Shown here in pieces: positions 1-8,194 of a stretch of 64,000 bases of DNA; positions within the stretch are counted from its first letter, which is position 1; each line of letters starts with the position of its first letter. A program made the position numbers and the translations under genes. Origin of the DNA: an uncultured Oscillospiraceae bacterium (lineage in GTDB: Bacteria; Bacillota; Clostridia; Oscillospirales; Ruminococcaceae); the NCBI GenBank assembly GCA_934466475.1, contig CAKSLI010000003.1, positions 1-64,000 on the forward strand. Reading direction: 5' to 3'. The notes below the pieces were generated by a model. The model had not been told where the DNA came from. It searched no databases and saw only the letters and a list, made by a program, of their open reading frames with translations.

Positions 1-35
1 GTTCTTTATGCTCCCACGATTTATCAAACCCCGGA

Positions 36-88
36 AAGCGGAGCCTCGGACGCTTCTCAAGACCGTTACTTGAGGATGTTAATATCCT
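36..88 (+). other. Three consecutive short hairpins upstream of the recombinase
   Basis: Positions 36-55 (AAGCG/CGCTT), 56-74 (CTCAAG/CTTGAG) and 73-88 (AGGAT/ATCCT) can form three adjacent small stem-loops just before the recombinase gene. One frame is open from the window edge to 132 and contains a proline pair after a hydrophobic stretch, vaguely like the end of an HsdS half. That is too short to call. The hairpins may be leader RNA structure or recombination-site remnants. Confidence 0.3.
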
Positions 89-129
89 GATTATCCCTCC
101 ACCGAATAATGTTCGTGGAGGTGGTCATT

Positions 130-1077
130 ATGACTAACAATACACAATTCAGGACGCTTGTGAACACATGGCTAAATCAAAAAAAGCCCATGATCACACC
201 GTCAACCCACGCCAGTTTTACACTGATTGCCGAAAATCACCTGATCCCATATTTCGGCAAGCGCAAGATTGGCAGCATCACCGAAGCGGACATCCAAAGC
301 TACATTTCGTACCTCTACAATGCCGGACGCTTGGATAAGACCGGAGGTCTTACCGTGAAGACGATAAGGGATGTTATCCTCGTTCTCCGGTTATCAATGG
401 AGTATGCCTACAAGGAACGGGCTATTTCACTCCTGAACTGGGATCTAATCGAATACCCGAAAGAGCTTGGTATCAAGAAAGTAGTTTCTCTCTCAAAAGA
501 TCAGGAGCAGGCTCTGATCCAGTGTATCTACATGGACTTGAACCGGAAGACAGCGGGGATTCTGATTGCATTGTTTACCGGAGTCCGAATAGGAGAACTG
601 TGCGGTTTGCAGATGAGGGATATTTCGCTGACGGACAAGACTATCAACATCAACAAAACGGTTCAGCGTATCTATGACAAGAAGAAAGGCGAGTCGTATC
701 TTCATGTAGGACCGCCGAAGACGAAAACCTCTGCTCGAACGATTCCTGTTCCGTCACTTCTCATGAACATTATCAAGAAGTTTTACACGGAAAACCCGAA
801 TCACTATTTTATCACAGGCAAGACAAAGCCAACCGAGCCGAGAACATATCGTCAATTTTTCACACGTTTCTTAAAACGGAACGGATTGGAGAAAGTGAAG
901 TTCCATGAGATTCGGCATACATTTGCAGTGAGGGCAATCGAGATACCGGAGTTTGATATAAAGTCTCTTTCTGAAATCCTAGGACATAAGAACGTATCCT
1001 TTACCCTGAATGTATACGGGAGCGCAAACCTTCAACAGAAGGTTAAGTGCATGAATTTGCTTAACGACCTGTTGTGA
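130..1077 (+). CDS. Tyrosine recombinase (phage-type integrase)
   Basis: A 315-residue tyrosine recombinase that would cut and rejoin DNA through a covalent 3'-phosphotyrosine intermediate. An N-terminal SAM-like core-binding domain (about 5-105) precedes the catalytic domain. The catalytic set is visible: R153 (GVRIGELCGL), H259 and R262 (HEIRH), H286 (LGHKN) and Y296 (NVYG). I chose ATG 130, which follows GGAGGTGG at 116-123; the ATG at 109 lies upstream of that site. The downstream neighbour is an HsdM fragment, and recombinases of this size often sit inside type I restriction loci where they invert hsdS parts, so that is the inferred role here. No nearby excisionase or phage genes are seen. 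A general mobile-element integrase is the alternative. Confidence 0.9.
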   Translation: MTNNTQFRTLVNTWLNQKKPMITPSTHASFTLIAENHLIPYFGKRKIGSITEADIQSYISYLYNAGRLDKTGGLTVKTIRDVILVLRLSMEYAYKERAISLLNWDLIEYPKELGIKKVVSLSKDQEQALIQCIYMDLNRKTAGILIALFTGVRIGELCGLQMRDISLTDKTININKTVQRIYDKKKGESYLHVGPPKTKTSARTIPVPSLLMNIIKKFYTENPNHYFITGKTKPTEPRTYRQFFTRFLKRNGLEKVKFHEIRHTFAVRAIEIPEFDIKSLSEILGHKNVSFTLNVYGSANLQQKVKCMNLLNDLL

Positions 1078-1210
1078 AAAAAGTAAACCTTTTAGCTCGT
1101 ACACCGCAAAGCTTACCCCCGGCAGTTCATCCAAGCTTGAAACGTCAGTAATCCGTAACTGAATAAAGTGAAAAAGGACTTTCGAAATCAGTATTTGACC
1201 TCGAAAGCCC

Positions 1211-1654
1211 TTGTTTTATGCCTTTTTCGGTGGTTTTGACCACGGAGAAGATTTTTCCTATTGTATCAAAATCAGCAGGAACATTGACCCCTGCTGCGGA
1301 TCCGGAGGTATGTTTGTACAGTCGGTAAAGTTTATAAAGGCTCATAGTAATAACCGCGGCGAAGTGTCTGTTTACGGTCAGGAGTCCAACGCTGACACAT
1401 GGAAAATGGCAAAGATGAACATGGCTATCCGTGGTATTGACGCGGATTTCAATCCATATCACGCTGATACATTCTTTAATGATTTACACAAGTCATTAAA
1501 AGCTGATTTCATAATGGCTAATCCCCCGTTCAACCTTTCAAATTTGGGACAGGACAAGCTGATGAACGATGTTCAGTGGAAATACGGCGTTTCCCATGCC
1601 GGAAATGCTAACTATGCATGGATACGCAGTGCAAACAGTCATGACGCAGTGTGA
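1211..1654 (+). pseudogene. hsdM: HsdM fragment (type I restriction N6-adenine methyltransferase)
   Basis: Residues encoded at about 1283-1627 match the catalytic core of HsdM: motif I (DPCCGSGGMF), the following GQESNADTWKMAKMNMAIRG stretch, and motif IV NPPF (ANPPFNLS). HsdM normally has about 500 residues; only about 115 are recognisable. The sequence before motif I and after the NYAW segment does not continue the family, so both ends have been replaced. The target-recognition subunit and HsdR are absent from the window. This is a decayed remnant, probably of the same locus as the recombinase upstream. It cannot be functional as it stands. Confidence 0.8.
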
Positions 1655-1736
1655 ATTGTGGACGGATAACGTATTCGATTAACAGAAATTTGAATTATAT
1701 GCCATCATAACTCACGCTAAAAAATAGAAATTCCGC

Positions 1737-1765
1737 TTGCATTTTGTAATAATCTATGCTATAAT
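1737..1765 (+). promoter_or_regulatory. Strong sigma-A promoter for a non-coding RNA
   Basis: TTGCAT (1737-1742) and TATAAT (1760-1765) are separated by exactly 17 bases. No open reading frame follows before the terminator near 1960-2004. Confidence 0.7.
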
Positions 1766-1771
1766 AAATCA

Positions 1772-2004
1772 GCAGGGACAAATTGAGTCACCGCATAGTG
1801 AATTTCGATAGCAAATCCCGATAGAAATTTGATAGCATTAGTCCATATTGCTTATAGACTTTGGATAATTCCTATCATTAGAAATCAAATCGTACCATAT
1901 TGCCAAAACAAACTTGTTTAAGTCCCTCTTTCATTTGGCGAGTGGGAATAGTAGCAAAGCCCCTGACAAATGGCTCTGTTGAGCCAAATGCCAGGGGCAT
2001 TTTT
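1772..2004 (+). ncRNA. Candidate structured non-coding RNA
   Basis: A transcript from the promoter at 1737-1765 would run about 230 nt to the hairpin terminator at 1959-1998. No coding potential is seen on this strand. Its 5' end carries AGGGAC (1774-1779), which can pair with GTCCCT (1922-1927), closing a long rod. Inside, an ATTTGATAG segment pairs with either CTATCATT or ATCAAAT further on, and an AGTC/GACT hairpin lies at the tip. A rod that starts at the transcription start and spans about 155 nt resembles 6S RNA in outline, but I could not confirm 6S hallmarks. No tmRNA, SRP RNA or RNase P signature is present. Confidence 0.45.
1959..2004 (+). terminator. Rho-independent terminator of the ncRNA
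   Basis: GCCCCTG pairs with CAGGGGC and TGGCTC with GAGCCA around a short loop, followed by ATTTTTAT. It lies directly downstream of the candidate ncRNA. Confidence 0.7.
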
Positions 2005-2132
2005 ATGCTTGTGACAACATTTTGACAACAAGAAATATACCAGAAATTTTATGCCAGGTATCTATGCATAAAATATTCAATCGCGGAGCCCAAATGACAG
2101 CAAGGAGCTTACAAGTGTACTCCAATAAATCA

Positions 2133-2164
2133 GGCATTATCGGCTTTTTGCAGCCGGTAATGCC
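2133..2164 (-). terminator. Terminator of the MATE gene
   Basis: Read on the minus strand, GGCATTA-CCGGC pairs with GCCGA-TAATGCC a few bases after the stop codon of the MATE transporter gene, followed by a modest T-rich stretch. Confidence 0.6.
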
Positions 2165-2170
2165 ATTTTG

Positions 2171-3544
2171 TTATTCCTTGGTTTTGTTCTTTTCCAGTGC
2201 CGCAAACCGCTTTGCCGGGTGATAGCATAACAAGGCAACAAATATCAGAACTGCTGTCGTAGCAAGACTAAGCGGATAGGCAGTCATTATCGTCCGGAAA
2301 TCCCGGCTTTGTGAAAAGACCAGCTGTATCCATGCGATACGTACACCGCATACTCCTATCATCGTTAGTATCGCTGGAACAAGTGAAAAGCCAAATCCCC
2401 GGAGATAACCGGACATGACCTCATAAAGCATACTGAACGTGTACGCGGTGAATATCATGGTAAGCCTTGTGTAGCCTATCTCTACAACCTCCGGATCACT
2501 GTTGAATATCGACAGCAGGAATCTTCCCGACAAAAGAACCAGCGTAACAGCTGCAGCCGTAGCTATCGCGTCCTCCGCAATGCACAGGAAAAGCGTCCTG
2601 CGGCAGCGTTTAATCTGCCCTGCGCCGTAATTCTGACCGACAAATGTTGTGCATGCCTGGCTGAAAGAATTAAACACATCATATGCGAATATCTCAATAT
2701 TGTACGCCGCACTTGAAGCCGCCATGACCACCTTTCCAAGGCTGTTTATCGCGGATTGTATCACAATGTTGGAAACGGCGAAAACTGCGGTCTGTATTCC
2801 TGCCGGAAGCCCTATCTTCATTATTTTGGCGAAGGTGCTCCAGTCTATGCGCAGCTCTCTGTATTCAACATGAATGCTCTGCTGCGTTGTCCGGAGCCGC
2901 CGGAAAAGCAGGACCGAGCTTATCGCATTTGAGATCACCGTTGCGATAGCAACTCCGTTTACCGTCATATGCAGCACTGCAACAAAAAACAGGTTCAGCA
3001 GGACATTCAGAACTCCTGATATCGCAAGAGCCAGCAAAGGATTTTTTGTGTCACCGATACTGCGGAAAATCGCGGCCTCAAAGTTGTACAAAAGAATCAC
3101 CGGCATTCCGAGCAGGTAAATTCGCAGGTACATCAGCGCCAGCGGAAATACATCGTCCGGGACGTTAAGCGAGCGCAGCAGAATATCCGCTGTCAGTTCC
3201 CCTGCTATCGAAACCAGCACGCCGCCGATCACTGCGACCACAACAGATGTATGTACTGCTTTACGGACGGCTTCCTTGTCGCCGCGGCCTATTGCATTCG
3301 CAATAACTACATTCGCGCCCAGCGCTATTCCCACAAACAGATTGACGATAAGGCTGATTATCGGACTGTTCGCGCCTACCGCCGCGACCGCCGCAGTACG
3401 CTCGTCTCCTGTGAAATTTCCGACTATCGCTACATCGGAAGCGTTAAATAGCTGCTCCAGTATAGCCGTTGCAGCCACCGGGAGCGCAAATCTCGGAATA
3501 CGGCTCCAGATAGGACCGTTCAGCATATCAAGCTGATTTTTCAT
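2171..3544 (-). CDS. MATE family multidrug/cation efflux transporter
   Basis: 457 residues with about twelve hydrophobic segments, the usual size for the MATE (NorM/DinF) family of Na+ or H+ coupled exporters of cationic drugs and metabolites in the cytoplasmic membrane. The N-terminus (PIWSRIPRFALPVAATAILEQLFNASDVAIVG) and the mid-protein repeat of the same pattern (KIMKIGLPAGIQTAVFAVSNIVIQSAINSLG) are typical of the two MATE halves. It is divergently transcribed from a LysR regulator only 136 bp away, which suggests that the regulator controls it. Its substrate cannot be told from sequence. Confidence 0.93.
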   Translation of the reverse strand: MKNQLDMLNGPIWSRIPRFALPVAATAILEQLFNASDVAIVGNFTGDERTAAVAAVGANSPIISLIVNLFVGIALGANVVIANAIGRGDKEAVRKAVHTSVVVAVIGGVLVSIAGELTADILLRSLNVPDDVFPLALMYLRIYLLGMPVILLYNFEAAIFRSIGDTKNPLLALAISGVLNVLLNLFFVAVLHMTVNGVAIATVISNAISSVLLFRRLRTTQQSIHVEYRELRIDWSTFAKIMKIGLPAGIQTAVFAVSNIVIQSAINSLGKVVMAASSAAYNIEIFAYDVFNSFSQACTTFVGQNYGAGQIKRCRRTLFLCIAEDAIATAAAVTLVLLSGRFLLSIFNSDPEVVEIGYTRLTMIFTAYTFSMLYEVMSGYLRGFGFSLVPAILTMIGVCGVRIAWIQLVFSQSRDFRTIMTAYPLSLATTAVLIFVALLCYHPAKRFAALEKNKTKE

Positions 3545-3577
3545 GTTATCTCTTCTTTCTTATAAGTTTTCTATTGT

Positions 3578-3606
3578 ATTATATCACCATTGCCCCTCAA
3601 TAGCAA
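3578..3606 (-). promoter_or_regulatory. Promoter of the MATE gene
   Basis: On the minus strand, TTGCTA (3601-3606) and TATAAT (3578-3583) have a 17-bp spacer, 33 bp before the MATE start codon. It lies back-to-back with the LysR gene promoter, so one bound regulator could affect both. Confidence 0.65.
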
Positions 3607-3633
3607 ATACTTATAATGAATGGTTTATCATAG

Positions 3634-3662
3634 TTGACAGGCATAATAAAAAAGTATATAAT
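3634..3662 (+). promoter_or_regulatory. Promoter of the LysR-type regulator gene
   Basis: A consensus TTGACA (3634-3639), 17-bp spacer and TATAAT (3657-3662). Between the two divergent promoters lies an AT-rich, partly palindromic stretch (ATAA near 3613 and TTAT near 3625) that could be a LysR binding site. Confidence 0.75.
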
Positions 3663-3680
3663 AAACACGAGGTGAGAGAC

Positions 3681-4550
3681 ATGGACATTCGGGTGCTAAG
3701 ATATTTCCTGGCAGTGGCGCGTGAAGAAAATATAACCCGTGCCGCTGAAAGCCTGCACATTTCGCAGCCATCACTGTCAAAGCAGCTGATAGAGCTGGAG
3801 CAGGAGACCAGAAAACAGCTGCTGCTCCGCGGAAAGCGCAAGATAACGCTCACTGAGGACGGGGTACTGCTGCGCAGGCGTGCTGAGGAGATCATTAAGC
3901 TCCTCGAAAAGACAGAGCAGGAGCTCAGCGCGGATTCCTCACGGGTGAGCGGCGAGGTTTCTGTCGGTGGAAACCCGACTTCAACGATACTCAGGGCGGC
4001 TTCTGAGCTCCGTACCAAAAATCCGGAAGTGCAGTTCCGGTTTTACAGCAGCGACGCAACGGACGTTGTGGAGCGCCTTGAGCACGGAAGCCTTGATCTG
4101 GCAATTTTCCTTGAACCGATCGACAACGTGAGGTTCGATTATATTTCACTGCCCGATACGGCGAGATGGGGACTACTGATGCCAAACAGCTGTGAACTTG
4201 CGAAGAAACAAAACGTGCAGAGGTCTGAACTGCTGTCCGTTCCGCTGATATTCCACCGCCGTGCGGGATTGCAGCGCATTATATCCCGCTGGGCTGAAAC
4301 CGATATAGAAAATCTCTGTATTACCGCGACATATAATGTCGTGAGCGGCTCTCCCGAGCGTTTCGTGAAAAGCGGACTAGGATATTCCCTTACCGTGGAA
4401 GATCAGCTCCCGGAGCACCTTAGCGACAGCGTGTGCTTCCGGCCGCTGTTTCCGGAGCTTAACGTTAACTACGCGCTCGTCTGGAAGCGCACAGCCGTGC
4501 TTTCAAAGGCTTCGAAGGCGTTCGTTGATATGGTAAGGAGCGTCATTTGA
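3681..4550 (+). CDS. LysR-family transcriptional regulator
   Basis: 289 residues, the standard LysR length. The N-terminal winged helix-turn-helix (about 1-65; FLAVAREENITRAAESLHISQPSLSKQLIELE) is followed by the effector-binding domain (about 90-289, periplasmic-binding-protein fold). I chose ATG 3681, preceded by GAGGTGAGAG; longer frames from upstream would run through the promoter. Its divergent arrangement with the MATE exporter gene implies local control of export in response to a small molecule. The ligand is unknown. Confidence 0.92.
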   Translation: MDIRVLRYFLAVAREENITRAAESLHISQPSLSKQLIELEQETRKQLLLRGKRKITLTEDGVLLRRRAEEIIKLLEKTEQELSADSSRVSGEVSVGGNPTSTILRAASELRTKNPEVQFRFYSSDATDVVERLEHGSLDLAIFLEPIDNVRFDYISLPDTARWGLLMPNSCELAKKQNVQRSELLSVPLIFHRRAGLQRIISRWAETDIENLCITATYNVVSGSPERFVKSGLGYSLTVEDQLPEHLSDSVCFRPLFPELNVNYALVWKRTAVLSKASKAFVDMVRSVI

Positions 4551-4629
4551 TCATTGCTGCGCAGGTGCTTACAGGTGTAATTTATCACACTTCCGGGCGG
4601 ATGTTTTCTGCGATTTATGGTAATTTCTG

Positions 4630-4658
4630 TTGACAAACAAAAACGAATGGTGTATAAT
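4630..4658 (+). promoter_or_regulatory. Promoter of the TIR gene pair
   Basis: TTGACA (4630-4635), 17-bp spacer, TATAAT (4653-4658). It also fixes the gene start: an in-frame TTG at 4630 is part of the -35 box, so translation must begin at ATG 4714, behind AGGAGG (4702-4707). Confidence 0.85.
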
Positions 4659-4713
4659 AAATCAAAAGGTTCAGAAACGGAAAATAAGCGTTCCGGGGTT
4701 CAGGAGGCAGATC

Positions 4714-7700
4714 ATGTCGGTATTTCAGTGCAGAATGTGCGGAGGCACACTAGAGGTTCGGCTTTATTCGGGAGTATGCAAATGCAGCTTCTGCGGAACG
4801 GAGCAGTCCGTCCCGCGGTTCGGGCTGTCCGAAAAGGAAAACCTGCTGCGCCGCGCCGAACAGTACCGCCGCTGCAGCGACTACGACGGAGCCCTGCTCC
4901 TGTACGAACAGGCTCTGTCCCTTGACCCGCAGGACGCGGATATCTACTGGGCGATGGTGCTTTGCAGATACGGCGTTGACTATGTGTTCGATCCGCAGAA
5001 AAAGCAGCATATTCCCACGATAAACCGCACCCGCGCAAAGGCAGTGAGCGATGACGGCGACTTCCGGTGCGCAATGAAATACGCTGACGAATATCAGCGC
5101 TCCGTATTCAGCAGACAGGCTGAGGAACTAGACCGCATACAGAACGATATACTCGCTCAGGCGGAAACGATCCAGCCATTCGACATATTCCTGTGCTATA
5201 AGGAGAGCGACAGCACGGGCAGGCGCACTACCGATTCGGTCATAGCCGGGGAGCTATACAGGAAGCTTATCGGCGAGGGCTACCGCGTGTTTTTTTCGCG
5301 TATCACCCTGGAGAATGTGACGGGCTCGGCGTATGAACCGTACATATATGCCGCGCTGAATTCCGCTAAGGTCATGCTGCTTCTCGCCACTAATCCGGAA
5401 TATCTCTGCGCTCCATGGGTTCGCAACGAATGGAGCAGGTTCCTGGCGCTGTCTGCAAACAGCGGCAGGACGCTTGCCGTGCTGTCAAAAAATATCGCTC
5501 CGGAACAGCTTCCGGACGAACTGCGCCACCTCCAGATGACCGATATCAGCAAGCTGGGATGGGAGCAGGATATCCTTCATGGGCTTGAAAAGATAGTACA
5601 GCGCAGCTCTGCCGGCGTTACAGTGGTCAGCAGCGCGGGAGCCGCTCCGCTCATCCGCCGCGCCAGGCTGTTCATGGAGGACAAGAATTTTCCTCGGGCC
5701 GTTGAGCTTTGCGAGCGCGCACTCGACCAGGAGCCCGAAAACGCCGAGGCGTATTTCACGCGGCTGATGGCTGAGCTGTGCGTCAGCACTCCAGAGGAGT
5801 TATGCGGGCTCAGCGCGGACTATACCATGAACGACAGCTTCCGTAAAGCTGAGCGCTTCGCCGCGGGGGAGCTGGCGGGGGTTGTCCGGAAATGCGGGCA
5901 GACCGCGCGATTCAACCGGTGTAAATACGAAATGCTCCGGGCGGAAAGCAGCGAGCAGTGGAACCTGATCGCAGAAACGCTGGAGAAAATAGCCGGGGAC
6001 GCTGATTTCGACAAGACGTCCGAGGCTCAGGAAATGGCTGAAAAATGCCGCCAGAAAGCAGAGCAGATACGGGAAGCCGAGGAAGTGCGCCGCATAAGCC
6101 AGAAGCTCTCCTCATACGAGCTCAGGATATCCCAGTCGGAGGATATCGGGGAGCTTCAGAAAATCCGCACGGAGCTTCAGGAAATAAACTGCGGCAATTC
6201 CACGGAGCTTGCCGAAAGAGCCTCAGAGCGCATCGCAGAGCTCAGTGAACTCCTGGAATACAGGCAAAAGGCTGAAATATCCCGAAAAAAACGCCGCCGT
6301 ATCATCGGGATATCCGCTGCGGCGCTTTGTGGAGCGATATCTGTCGCAGGCTGTACAACGCTCATTGTAAAGCAGGTGCAGGTACAGAGCAAGTACAGCA
6401 ACGCCATTAACCTGCGGGAATCCGGAGAATACGACAAGGCTCTGGAGCTATTTCTGGAGCTTGACGCCTACCGCGACTCAAAGGCACAGAGCACTGAGAC
6501 GAAATACCTGAAGGCAGTGGACCTTGTAAACCGGGGCGAATACAGCGCCGCGCAGGAAATTCTTGAACAGCTTTACGGAGGAATGGTCTACAAGGATTCC
6601 GGCGAATATCTGAACAGAGCGCGCTATGCCCAGGCGGAACAAAGCGAGGAAAACGGCGAATTCTACTCCGCCGCGGAGAGCTTCGCCGCGCTCGGCGATT
6701 ACCTTGACTCTGCAAAGCGCAGCAAGGACTGCATTGATAAGCTTGCCGGAAAGTACGCTTCGGGCGGAGAATACATAATGGCGGCTGACATCTACGCCCA
6801 GAACGGTCAAGCGGAGCTAGCCAGGGAAATGCGCATGAAAGAGACGGAAAGACTCGTTTCGGAGGGTAGTTTCATCAGTGCGCGTGAGTTCATGCGCAAG
6901 CACGGAATGACAGACGCGGAAGTAAAAAGCACGCTGTATTCCATGGCAGACAAGCTCTCGGAAAGCGCTCCGCAAACAGCGGCAGAGGTATTTGACTTCC
7001 TCGGGAACTACTCCGACAGCAAGCAGAAATTCCGGGCGTTAAACTATGCCGAAGCCGTCCGCAGGCAGGACTCCGGTGACCTTGACGGCGCAGCAGAGCT
7101 TTTCAGGGAGCTCGGGGAATACTCCGACAGCAGCGAAAGGCTCAACGAAGTGGAATTCGCGCTTGCAAAGCGCATGATCTCCGAGGGCGACAGCTCCGGG
7201 GCGCTCTCCATTCTGGAGAGGCTGGGCGGCTATGCAGACAGCGGCAGTATGCTGAGCGAAGTACGGTACAACTCGGCAAAAACAGCCCTGGAAAACGGCG
7301 AGTATGTTCAGGCAATGAACGATTTTTCAAAGCTCACGGGATATCTGGATTCAGACACGCTTTATCTGGAATGCGCATACCAGCTCGGGCACCAGACAAT
7401 GGAAGCCGGCAGCTTCTCAAGGGCGGAAAGGTATTTCCAGGAGGCGGGGGACTATTCGGACAGCCGGACTATGCTGCTTGAGGTAAAGTACCGCAAAGCG
7501 CTCCAGCTCAGGGAGGAGCACATGTTTGATGAGGCCGACAAGCTCCTGGCAGAGCTCGGGAGTTACTCTGACGCCGCACAGAAGCTCGCGGAGAGCAGCA
7601 AGGTGCGGCTCAGCAGCATAAGGACAGGCGATCAGATAATTTTCGGCAGCTACCAGCAGAGCAAGGATCCCGCTGACGGCACAGCTCCCCTCCAGTGGAA

Positions 7701-8187
7701 ATGCCTTGAGATCTCCGATGGGACTGCCTTTCTGATAGCGGTAAACTGCATCGACTATGGAACCTTCGGAGCTGACAACTGGGCGGACAGCCCCATGCGC
7801 AGCTGGCTCAACAACGAGTTCTACAACGCCTGCTTCTCGCAGAGTGAAAAGGCGCGTATCGTATCCGTGACCAATGATAATCCGGATAACCTCGATACGG
7901 GGGCGTTCGGCGGCGGCGAAACCACCGACAGAGTGTTCCTGCCCGGCAGGACCGATATCGACAAATACGGCATCTCAGCGGCAGAGCCCACAGTATACGC
8001 AATGGAACAGGAGCGTCAGGCTAACTCAGCCGTTGCTATAAGGTACGGGCTCGCCGGGTACTGGATGCGCTCGGTCAGCAGGCCGTTCAAGATAGACGCA
8101 ATGCAAACGGTCGGCAGAAGCTCGCCTGTTGAATATGACAAGGGCAATTACATCCGTCCATGCATACGAATAAGTATCGGAGAGTGA
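4714..8187 (+). CDS. Receptor-like TIR protein with zinc ribbon, DS repeats and DUF6273
   Basis: 1157 residues. Order: zinc ribbon (C6xxC9, C24xxC27); a helical linker containing RYGVDYVFDP; a TIR domain about 155-290 (PFDIFLCYKESD, then APWVRNEW with E239 at the place of the TIR NADase glutamate); a helical region; a basic stop (KKRRR) and one membrane segment about 529-553; about nine 37-40-residue repeats with the pattern LGxYxDS; and a C-terminal DUF6273-like domain from about 970. The positive-inside rule puts zinc ribbon and TIR in the cytoplasm and repeats plus DUF6273 outside, like a receptor. TIR domains either scaffold or cleave NAD+; which applies here is unknown. The gene is followed 7 bp later by a paralogue. 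Confidence 0.85.
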   Translation: MSVFQCRMCGGTLEVRLYSGVCKCSFCGTEQSVPRFGLSEKENLLRRAEQYRRCSDYDGALLLYEQALSLDPQDADIYWAMVLCRYGVDYVFDPQKKQHIPTINRTRAKAVSDDGDFRCAMKYADEYQRSVFSRQAEELDRIQNDILAQAETIQPFDIFLCYKESDSTGRRTTDSVIAGELYRKLIGEGYRVFFSRITLENVTGSAYEPYIYAALNSAKVMLLLATNPEYLCAPWVRNEWSRFLALSANSGRTLAVLSKNIAPEQLPDELRHLQMTDISKLGWEQDILHGLEKIVQRSSAGVTVVSSAGAAPLIRRARLFMEDKNFPRAVELCERALDQEPENAEAYFTRLMAELCVSTPEELCGLSADYTMNDSFRKAERFAAGELAGVVRKCGQTARFNRCKYEMLRAESSEQWNLIAETLEKIAGDADFDKTSEAQEMAEKCRQKAEQIREAEEVRRISQKLSSYELRISQSEDIGELQKIRTELQEINCGNSTELAERASERIAELSELLEYRQKAEISRKKRRRIIGISAAALCGAISVAGCTTLIVKQVQVQSKYSNAINLRESGEYDKALELFLELDAYRDSKAQSTETKYLKAVDLVNRGEYSAAQEILEQLYGGMVYKDSGEYLNRARYAQAEQSEENGEFYSAAESFAALGDYLDSAKRSKDCIDKLAGKYASGGEYIMAADIYAQNGQAELAREMRMKETERLVSEGSFISAREFMRKHGMTDAEVKSTLYSMADKLSESAPQTAAEVFDFLGNYSDSKQKFRALNYAEAVRRQDSGDLDGAAELFRELGEYSDSSERLNEVEFALAKRMISEGDSSGALSILERLGGYADSGSMLSEVRYNSAKTALENGEYVQAMNDFSKLTGYLDSDTLYLECAYQLGHQTMEAGSFSRAERYFQEAGDYSDSRTMLLEVKYRKALQLREEHMFDEADKLLAELGSYSDAAQKLAESSKVRLSSIRTGDQIIFGSYQQSKDPADGTAPLQWKCLEISDGTAFLIAVNCIDYGTFGADNWADSPMRSWLNNEFYNACFSQSEKARIVSVTNDNPDNLDTGAFGGGETTDRVFLPGRTDIDKYGISAAEPTVYAMEQERQANSAVAIRYGLAGYWMRSVSRPFKIDAMQTVGRSSPVEYDKGNYIRPCIRISIGE

Positions 8188-8194
8188 GATACAG

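Noticed and set aside
130..1077. Integrase of the prophage at 25-58 kb
   Set aside because: It lies 24 kb away, outside the phage limits, and the phage encodes MuA/MuB for its own insertion.
4630..4713. Upstream in-frame TTG start for the first TIR protein
   Set aside because: The TTG is part of the -35 box TTGACA and the extension covers the -10 box; ATG 4714 has a full AGGAGG.
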